NCBI GenBank assembly: GCA_938008425.1
Contig: CALLKH010000628.1
Coordinates: 1-6,581, forward strand
Direction of reading: 5' to 3'
DNA length: 6,581 nucleotides
Source of the DNA: an uncultured Planctomycetaceae bacterium
GTDB lineage: Bacteria > Planctomycetota > Phycisphaerae > UBA1845 > UTPLA1
Made by a program: the position numbers and the translations under genes. Under the pieces are notes generated by a model, which did no database searches, had not been told where the DNA came from, and was given only the letters and a program-made list of their open reading frames with translations. This document shows, piece by piece, positions 1 to 5,700 of the stretch; within the stretch, counting starts at the first letter, position 1; the number at the start of each line of letters is the position of its first letter.

Positions 1-321
1 ATAGGTGTGGCACTGCCCCGGGACGGGGTTCTGCCCCGACGGGCAGGAACAGCCGAGGTAGACGTCTTCGCGCGAGGCGAGGTCGGCGAGGGCGTCGAAG
101 GCGGCGCGGTCCGCTTTGAAGCGGCGTTCGAGTTCTGCGCGGTATTCGCGGATGAGTTTCTTCCAGCCGGCCGGGGAGGGATCGGCGTGGTACGCCTTGA
201 CCAGCTCAGCGGGCGGGCGGAGGCAATGGCGGGTGTGCTTTCGGGTATCCTGGCGGACGCCGTCGGGCTTGGGGTCATCAGCCGGTCGCGGACCGCGGTA
301 CATTTTGTAGCGGGAGAGCAT
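1..321 (-). CDS. DUF488-like protein, 3' end cut off by the window edge
   Basis: Reading the minus strand from an ATG at 321-319 gives 107 codons with no stop, running off the left edge. An in-frame TGA lies directly upstream (324-322, giving TGAATG), so the start can only be this ATG or the in-frame ATG at 303-301. A good Shine-Dalgarno AGGAG at 335-331, 9 nt before the first ATG, favours 321. The product is basic and hydrophilic with no signal peptide or membrane segment, so it is probably cytosolic. Residues 44-66 (YHADPSPAGWKKLIREYRAE and following) resemble the 'HDP..W..F...Y..EL' segment of DUF488 proteins. Residues 89-107 hold LGCSCPSGQNPVPGQCHTY, with Cys91, Cys93, Cys104 and His105, close to the C-terminal 'CHT/CHR' signature of that family. 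The biochemical role of DUF488 is not established and I assign none. The family call comes from recalled motifs only. It is divergent from guaA across a 278-bp spacer. Confidence 0.72.
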   Translation of the reverse strand, partial: MLSRYKMYRGPRPADDPKPDGVRQDTRKHTRHCLRPPAELVKAYHADPSPAGWKKLIREYRAELERRFKADRAAFDALADLASREDVYLGCSCPSGQNPVPGQCHTY

Positions 322-330
322 TCAGTGTGG

Positions 331-335
331 CTCCT
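331..335 (-). promoter_or_regulatory. Ribosome binding site of the DUF488-like gene
   Basis: AGGAG on the minus strand, 9 nt upstream of the ATG at 321. It sits inside the last codons of an open but unconvincing upstream frame that ends in TGA at 324-322. It decides the choice of start for the leftmost gene, and it contrasts with guaA, which has no such site. Confidence 0.6.
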
Positions 336-385
336 GCGTCAATTGATCCATCAGGTATCTTGTGTTGAACACGAGTCCAACTGGA

Positions 386-404
386 AGAGAACTTCCGGTT
401 CTCT
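386..404. repeat. Short inverted repeat in the divergent spacer
   Basis: Perfect 7-bp arms AGAGAAC (386-392) and GTTCTCT (398-404) around a 5-nt loop, 64 bp upstream of the DUF488-like start and about 200 bp upstream of guaA. No T-run follows directly on either strand, so it is not a convincing terminator. It could be an operator-like site or chance. The stretch just to its right (about 405-445) is the most AT-rich of the spacer and the likeliest place for promoters, but I cannot fix a -35/-10 pair. Confidence 0.3.
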
Positions 405-448
405 GAATCTTAGTATTGCTTTTTCGAGCCTTGAGTAAATTCAGGTGC

Positions 449-515
449 ATCGCCAAACGGCAAGCCCGGGGGAGCGACGCTTCGGCCTTCTCGCGAGATC
501 GCCAAACGGCAAGCC
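449..515. repeat. 18-bp direct repeat, two copies
   Basis: ATCGCCAAACGGCAAGCC occurs exactly at 449-466 and again at 498-515, a period of 49 bp. The intervening sequence is GC-rich and contains an imperfect GCGACGCTTCGG-type fold. The core ATCGCCA is the same as that of the octamer repeats just downstream (527-556), so both probably belong to one repeat family. No gene is evident across this stretch. Open frames through it translate the two copies in different frames, which argues against coding. Confidence 0.75.
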
Positions 516-526
516 GATGGAGACCC

Positions 527-580
527 AATCGCCAAATCACCAGATCGCCAGATCACTGAACCCCTCGACCCCTCGACCCC
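527..580. repeat. Degenerate octamer tandem repeats upstream of guaA
   Basis: Four consecutive units follow the pattern [A/G]ATC[G/A]CCA: AATCGCCA (527-534), AATCACCA (535-542), GATCGCCA (543-550) and the partial GATCAC (551-556). A second short tandem repeat follows, ACCCCTCG twice plus ACCCC (560-580). The block ends 19 bp before the guaA start codon, so it lies in the leader or promoter region. It resembles short tandemly repeated sequences seen in intergenic DNA of several bacterial phyla. Function is unknown, and the block could simply be slippage-derived. Confidence 0.65.
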
Positions 581-599
581 GCTCCCCCAAAATACCCCC

Positions 600-2153
600 A
601 TGACCACCCCACAGACCATCGCCGTTCTCGACTTCGGTTCCCAGTTCGTGCAGCTCATCGCCCGGCGCGTGCGGGAGAATCATGTTCACTCGCTCATCTT
701 CGCCCCCGGCGTGTCACCGGCGGAGCTGAAGAAAAACAACGTCATCGGCATCATCCTCAGCGGCGGGCCTTCAAGCGCCTACGAGAAAGACGCGCCGCTG
801 CCCGATCGCGCCATCTTTGAATCAAACCTGCCCATCCTCGGCATCTGCTACGGCATGCAGGCCGCGTGTCATCTGCTCGGCGGCAAAGTCGGCACGGCCG
901 CGCGGCGGGAGTACGGGCGAACGCGGCTGGAGGTCGTGTCGGACGATCGGTTCGTCGCCCACCTGCCGCGGAAGACGAGCGTGTGGATGTCGCACGGCGA
1001 CATGGTCACCGACTTCGGCAAGGACTTCACCGTGCTGGCAAAGACGAGCAACTGCCCCAACGCCGTCGTGAAGCACAACGCGCGGCCGCTCTTCGGCGTG
1101 CAGTTTCATCCCGAGGTGACGCACACGCCCGAGGGCGGGCAACTCCTGCGGAATTTCATTTATGACGTGTGCGGGGCGCGCGGCGACTGGAATCCGGGGG
1201 CGATCGTCGAGTCGCTGGTCGAGAAGATTCGAAACCAGGTGAAGTCCGATTCGCAGGTGATCTGCGGGCTCTCGGGCGGCGTCGATTCAAGCGTAACGGC
1301 CGCGCTTTTGCATCGCGCGGTGCCCGGCCGGGTGACGTGCATCTTCGTCGACAACGGCCTTCTGCGGGGCAATGAGCGGGATCGCGTCGAAGCGGTGTTT
1401 CGCGGCCATTTCAAGATGGACCTGCACGTGGTTGATGCCGAGAAGCAGTTTCTCGACCGGCTCGCGGGCGTGATCGACCCGCAGGAGAAGCGCCGACGCA
1501 TCGGCCACGAGTTCATCGAGGTGTTCAAGGCGGAGTCGGCGCGGATTCCCAATGCCCACTACCTGGCACAGGGCACGCTCTATCCCGACGTGATCGAGTC
1601 GGGCCACTCGGCGGCCGGCACGGCGGCGAACATCAAGCTGCATCACAACGTCGGCGGGCTGCCGGCGGAGCTCGGGTTCGAACTGGTCGAGCCGCTTCGC
1701 GATTTGTTCAAGGACGAGGTTCGGATCATCGGCGAACTGTTGGGGCTGCCGGAGGAGATGATCTGGCGGCATCCGTTCCCGGGTCCGGGCCTGGCGGTGC
1801 GAATCATCGGCGAGGTGTCCAAGGCGCGGTGCGAACTGCTCAGGATGGCGGACCAGATCATCATCGAGGAGATCACCGTTTCGGGCTGGTATCGCAAGAT
1901 CGCCCAGGCGTTCGGCGTGCTCCTGCCGGTGTCGAGCGTGGGCGTGATGGGTGACGGCCGTGCGTATGCGGATCAACATGTGGTGACGGTGCGTTTCGTG
2001 GAGTCGACGGATTTCATGACGGCCGACTGGGTGCATATCGATCAAAATGTGCTGTCGACGATTTCGACGCGGATCACGAACGAGGTGCGCGGCGTGAATC
2101 GTGTTGTGTACGACATCACGAGCAAACCGCCGGCGACAATTGAGTGGGAGTGA
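600..2153 (+). CDS. guaA: GMP synthase (glutamine-hydrolysing)
   Basis: Complete 517-residue GuaA, close to the usual length of about 510-525. It makes GMP from XMP, glutamine and ATP, the last step of de novo guanine nucleotide synthesis, in the cytosol. The class-I glutamine amidotransferase domain spans about residues 5-195, with SGGPSS (54-59), nucleophile Cys83 in GICYGMQ, and His170/Glu172 in QFHPEV, so the triad is intact. The ATP-pyrophosphatase domain follows, with P-loop SGGVDSS (225-231), QGTLYPDVIES (324-334) and HPFPGPGLAVR (391-401). The C-terminal XMP-binding and dimerisation domain has SSVGVMGDGRAY (445-456) and the typical ending YDITSKPPATIEWE. No frameshift or missing catalytic residue is seen. 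The ATG at 600 gives the family-typical start MTTPQTIAVLDFGSQ. The 20 bases before it are pyrimidine-rich with no Shine-Dalgarno, and I see no other in-frame start nearby. It stands alone, between a divergent and a convergent neighbour, and no guanine riboswitch is apparent. Confidence 0.98.
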   Translation: MTTPQTIAVLDFGSQFVQLIARRVRENHVHSLIFAPGVSPAELKKNNVIGIILSGGPSSAYEKDAPLPDRAIFESNLPILGICYGMQAACHLLGGKVGTAARREYGRTRLEVVSDDRFVAHLPRKTSVWMSHGDMVTDFGKDFTVLAKTSNCPNAVVKHNARPLFGVQFHPEVTHTPEGGQLLRNFIYDVCGARGDWNPGAIVESLVEKIRNQVKSDSQVICGLSGGVDSSVTAALLHRAVPGRVTCIFVDNGLLRGNERDRVEAVFRGHFKMDLHVVDAEKQFLDRLAGVIDPQEKRRRIGHEFIEVFKAESARIPNAHYLAQGTLYPDVIESGHSAAGTAANIKLHHNVGGLPAELGFELVEPLRDLFKDEVRIIGELLGLPEEMIWRHPFPGPGLAVRIIGEVSKARCELLRMADQIIIEEITVSGWYRKIAQAFGVLLPVSSVGVMGDGRAYADQHVVTVRFVESTDFMTADWVHIDQNVLSTISTRITNEVRGVNRVVYDITSKPPATIEWE

Positions 2154-2220
2154 TGCATTCGACGTCGATGGGGGATTGCTAAAGTTGATGAGGTGATTCG
2201 TTTCGTGCGATCGTTCTTAG

Positions 2221-2471
2221 CACCCCGGAGGGGTGTTGGAATGTTGCCACGGGTGGAGCATCTCAAGGGCGAAGCCCGGCAATGCGGAACCCGTGGTAAC
2301 TGATGCCGGGAGGATGGCAGCCCCGGCAGGGGCTGAGGAATTCCCTGCAGATTGAGCACAATCATCAGCGGAAATTCCTCCGACCCTTCGGGGCGGAATG
2401 GATTGAACTCACTGGACCACGGGCTTCGCTTCGCTCCGCCCGTGGCTACATTCCTCTGCCCCGATGGGGCA
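2221..2471. repeat. Nested palindromic REP/BIME-like element of four hairpin units
   Basis: Four copies of one motif, a GC hairpin followed by a GGAAT tail, lie in the order forward, forward, reverse, reverse. Unit 1: hairpin CACCCCGGAGGGGTG (2221-2235). Unit 2: hairpin with 7-bp arms CAGCCCC/GGGGCTG (2318-2335). Unit 3, reverse: imperfect hairpin at about 2380-2396. Unit 4, reverse: hairpin TGCCCCGATGGGGCA (2457-2471). The outer tails match strongly: GGAATGTTGCCACGGG (2238-2253) is the reverse complement of 2439-2454 with one mismatch. Further palindromes are GTTGCCACGGGT (2243-2254) with 2289-2300, GAGGAATT (2335-2342) with 2373-2380, and CCACGGGC (2417-2424) with 2438-2445. The layout resembles bacterial interspersed mosaic elements, with paired inverted REPs in a convergent spacer. 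No REP-associated transposase gene is in the window. The element may stabilise or end transcripts; its function is unproven. Confidence 0.75.
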
Positions 2472-2641
2472 TGGAGTCATCAGATCCAGTTGCGCCGAGG
2501 TATCTCAGAAGTTTGTGTCTCGAAGAAGCCGTGACTCGCAATCGGCGAGTGACTGAGGCGCCAACATCTTCATGGTGCGTGCATATTCTGCGGCTTCAGT
2601 GCCGGATTCATCGAATCGCGAATTGCTCACAGGGGATTAAC

Positions 2642-2681
2642 AAAAAGAACCGGGCGTCATTTATGTCGAATGACGCCCGGT
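2642..2681 (-). terminator. Intrinsic terminator of the modular protein gene
   Basis: A perfect 13-bp inverted repeat, ACCGGGCGTCATT (2649-2661) and AATGACGCCCGGT (2669-2681), encloses a 7-nt loop. Read on the minus strand, the stem is followed by TCTTTTTG (2648-2641), a proper T-tract, about 75 nt after the stop codon of the large minus-strand gene. On the plus strand the stem is followed only by TGTATTGTAC, so termination from the guaA side would be weaker. Stem strength and position make this a confident rho-independent terminator for the minus strand. Confidence 0.9.
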
Positions 2682-2756
2682 GTATTGTACATCTATTCAG
2701 TTCTTCAATCCTGCCATCGGCCGCAGATTATGGCCGACGACGAACCGTCAAACTCA

Positions 2757-5700
2757 TCACGGACACGCCGGCGGGGCGAGCAGGTTCGCCACGAAGGCGG
2801 CGACGTCGTTCATGTCGACCACCGAGTCGATGACGATGTCCGCGCACTCGCAGGTCGCAGCCGGGGCGCCGTTCATCGAGTCGATGACGCACTCGGTGAA
2901 CCGCTGGATGTCCTCGCCGTCGAGCGACAGGTCGGAGTTCAAGTCACCCGGACATGTCGCACAGGCCGCGCTGCAGTTGGCCGTCAGCGTGAACTCGGTG
3001 GGGCCGAGCACCGAGCCGGTCGAGCCGAACCTGCGGCCGTTCTGGAACCAGTAGGTCTCTCCCGCGATCGCGTTGAAGTTGAGCGGGTAGAGGTGCGTCG
3101 AGCCGGAGCTGTAGGCACACGCCACTTCCGAAAGGTTGTTGCAGTCCGGACCGGCATGCGCGGCGCTCATCTGGCCGTACTGGAAGGCGGGCGAGATGTC
3201 CTGCAGGTTCAGTGATACGTTGCAGTTGCTCGGTGCGGTCCACTTGAACCACACGTCGTGGTCCATGTTGCTGGCGGAACCGGAGTTGCAGCTTCCCACC
3301 GGCAGGCCGCTGGTGGCGAAGAATGGCGTGTAGGTGGTCGAGAACGGAAGGCCGACAATCGTCTGGGCCGTGGCGCAGACGTCGTTGGCCGGCACATTCT
3401 GACAATCAATCGTGAGCGTGTACGGAATGCCGGGCGTCGTCGGTGCGACACCGGAGGAGCTCCAGTCGAGGCCGACGAGGATCCAGTAGGTCACGCCCGC
3501 GGTCAGCGGAGCCGAGGAGCCGGAATCCGTCGCCGTACAGGCCACCTCGTTGAGGTTGTTGCAGTCCGCACCGCTGTAGACCTCCCAGACGACGTTGTTG
3601 ATCGACGCCTCCCCGAGGATCAGGGTGCAGTTGGTCTCCGGCGCGTACTGATACCAGACGCCGAAATCCGTGCGGTTCGCGCTGGCGTGGTTGCACGGAA
3701 TGTCCTGATCGTGGGTGGCCGTCGCGGCGAGGGCGTCGGCGATGTACGGGAGGCTGTTGATGACCGTCGCGCCGCAGGCCATGTCGTTGGCCGGAGGAGC
3801 GGTGGAAACGCAGTCAAACGTCATCGAGAGATTCGCTGTGGGAACGGTCGGCGTGGTGGTCTGGAGGCCGATCATGATCCAGTAGGTCTGGTTCGCGAAC
3901 ATCTCGAACGCGAAGTGATCGGTGGCTGTGCAGGCCACGTCGAAGACGAATCCGCAACCGCCGCCCTGGTAGATTCCGATCACGGCGTCAAGCGATGAGA
4001 TTTCGCTGATGAGGCCGATGCAGTCGGAGGTCGGGGTGTATTCCCACCAGATGCCCTTCTGGGTGTTGCTGCCGCCGCCGCTGGAGTTGCAGATGAGCGG
4101 GAAGTCATCGGTGGCGAGCGTGATGCTCTGGGTCGCCGCGTAGGGTGTTGTAGTGATCAGCGTCGCACCGCAGGGCGTGTCATTGGCCGGCGGCTGTGCA
4201 CAGTCAATGGTCACCTGCATCGGGGTGGTGCTGGACATGCCCGGATTGGCGGTGCCCAGCGCGACGAGAATCCAGTAGTCGTGGCCGGACTGGAGGCTGA
4301 AGCTGATTGACTCATTGCCGGTGCAGACGAGTTCGAAGAGCGTGTTGCAATCGAAGCCCTCGTAGATCGCGATGGACGCATTCTGCGAGGAGGTTTCGTT
4401 CACGACGAGCGTGCAGTCCGCCGCCGGCGAGTACTGATACCAGACGCCGTTGGAGGAGAGTGTCGCGCCCGAGGCGTTGCAGCTGCCGGACATATCCACG
4501 TCGTGCGTGGCGGCCGCGACATCGACCGTTTCCGAGTACGGCAGGCCGGTCGTGTTGAGCGGCACGGCGTTGCACGAAAGGTCGTTGGCGGGAGCCTCCC
4601 GGCAGTCGAAGCTGAGCGACAACGGCGTTGGGCTCGGTGCCGGCTGACTGAAGCCGAATTGACCGCAGAGGAACCAGTACTGGGTGCCGGCCGTGAGACC
4701 GACGGTCATGATCTCGAAGGCGGCGCCGGTGCAGTCGATCTGCACGAGGCCGTTGCAGGTGCCGACGAACGCGCCGAAGACGGCGTCAACGGCGCTGGTG
4801 TCCTCAATGATCATGGTGCAGTCCGCCGTCGGCGTGTAGGTGTACCAGACGCCGTAGAACGTTGCACTGGGATCGGTGGTGCCGCAGAGATTGACGCTGT
4901 CGGGGATCGCATCGTTCATCCAGACGTCATTGGTGGCGCTGAAGATGTCCGGCGAATCAAAGTACGGCGTGCTGCCGATGGTGGTTGCGTTGCAGGGCAG
5001 GTCGTTCGACGGAGCGGGCACGCAGTTGAGGTCCAGCAGCGAGACGCCTCCGCCGGCCGAGGAGCCGGTCTTTCCGTACTGAATCCAGTAAGTCTGACCC
5101 GAGATCATCGGCACGTTCAGGTGCTCGACCGCGCCGTTCGTGGATGACGAATCCGCGCAGCCGACGAGCGTGCGGTTTGAACAGGCCGAGCCTTCCCAGA
5201 CCTGCACCACGTAGTCTCGATTCGAGGGCGGCGTGATGTCCACGATGCCGGTGCAGGTGGCGGTCGCCGTGTACTTGTACCAGACGTCGTTTCGCATGGT
5301 CGAGATCGGCAGCGACGGGCTGACCTGCTGATCGCAGACGCCGGCCGGCGCGTTCGAGGTGAACGACGAGTTGTCGACCGAATCGGTGAACGGCAGCGAC
5401 GGGATGGTGAATGCCGTGAGGCAGGCATCACCGGCCGCCGCGGGCGTGCACTCGAAGGTGAAGTCCATGTTCACCGTTGGCACGGTCGGCGCCGACGACG
5501 AGTTGATGCCGACGAGAATCCAGTACATCTGGCCGCCGTAGAGGTCAACGTACTCGTTCGTGTCGGTGTCGGTGCAGAAGAACGGATTCAGATCGAAGCA
5601 GCTGGTGCCGCGGAAGATCGCCATCACCGCGTTCTGGCTGCTCGCCTCGTTGAGTCGTGCGGTGCAGTCCGAACCGGGTGAGTAGGTGTACCAGGTGCCG

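Larger units (their letters stand above)
2154..2756. other. Convergent intergenic region, no gene
   Basis: About 600 bp separate the stop of guaA from the stop of the large minus-strand gene. Contents in order: a 10-bp perfect palindrome (2159-2168) just after guaA; the nested hairpin element (2221-2471); a small hairpin ACTCGC/GCGAGT (2534-2539 and 2545-2550); the minus-strand terminator (2642-2681); and a 6-bp hairpin TCGGCC/GGCCGA (2717-2722 and 2732-2737). The open frames crossing this region translate the palindromes into low-complexity Pro/Arg-rich strings and look spurious. In 2472-2640 I recognise nothing beyond that small hairpin. No intrinsic terminator with a T-run is visible for guaA itself; the palindromic element may serve that end. 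Confidence 0.75.

Noticed and set aside
355..430. Stretch with GGTTCTCTGAATC considered as a tRNA T-arm
   Set aside because: No acceptor stem, D-arm or anticodon arm can be folded around it.
405..445. Possible sigma-70-like boxes in the AT-rich part of the divergent spacer (for example TTTACT and TACTAA on the minus strand)
   Set aside because: The matches to consensus are weak and several equally poor pairs exist, so no promoter can be placed.
322..540. 72-codon minus-strand open frame ending in TGA just before the DUF488-like start
   Set aside because: It translates the direct repeats in the spacer, has no recognisable domain, and the two repeat copies fall in different frames. It looks like non-coding spacer.
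527..556. Octamer array considered as a CRISPR remnant
   Set aside because: Units are 8 bp with no spacers between them and no cas gene is nearby.
1287..2045. 252-codon open frame antisense to guaA
   Set aside because: It is an Arg/His/Leu-rich shadow of a highly conserved gene in GC-rich DNA, with no domain of its own.
2159..2168. Perfect 10-bp palindrome TCGACGTCGA after guaA
   Set aside because: Too short and without a T-run; not a terminator, and likely chance in GC-rich DNA.
2042..2365. Minus-strand open frame of 107 codons across the guaA end and the hairpin element
   Set aside because: It translates the palindromic repeats into Pro/Arg-rich sequence; a typical spurious prediction over REP-like DNA.
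2303..2833. Plus-strand open frame of 176 codons across the convergent spacer
   Set aside because: It runs through the hairpin element, the minus-strand terminator and into the end of the modular gene, with no protein-like composition.
3258..3998. 246-codon plus-strand open frame opposite the modular gene
   Set aside because: It is an Arg/Val/Gly-rich shadow repeating with the module period of the real minus-strand gene.
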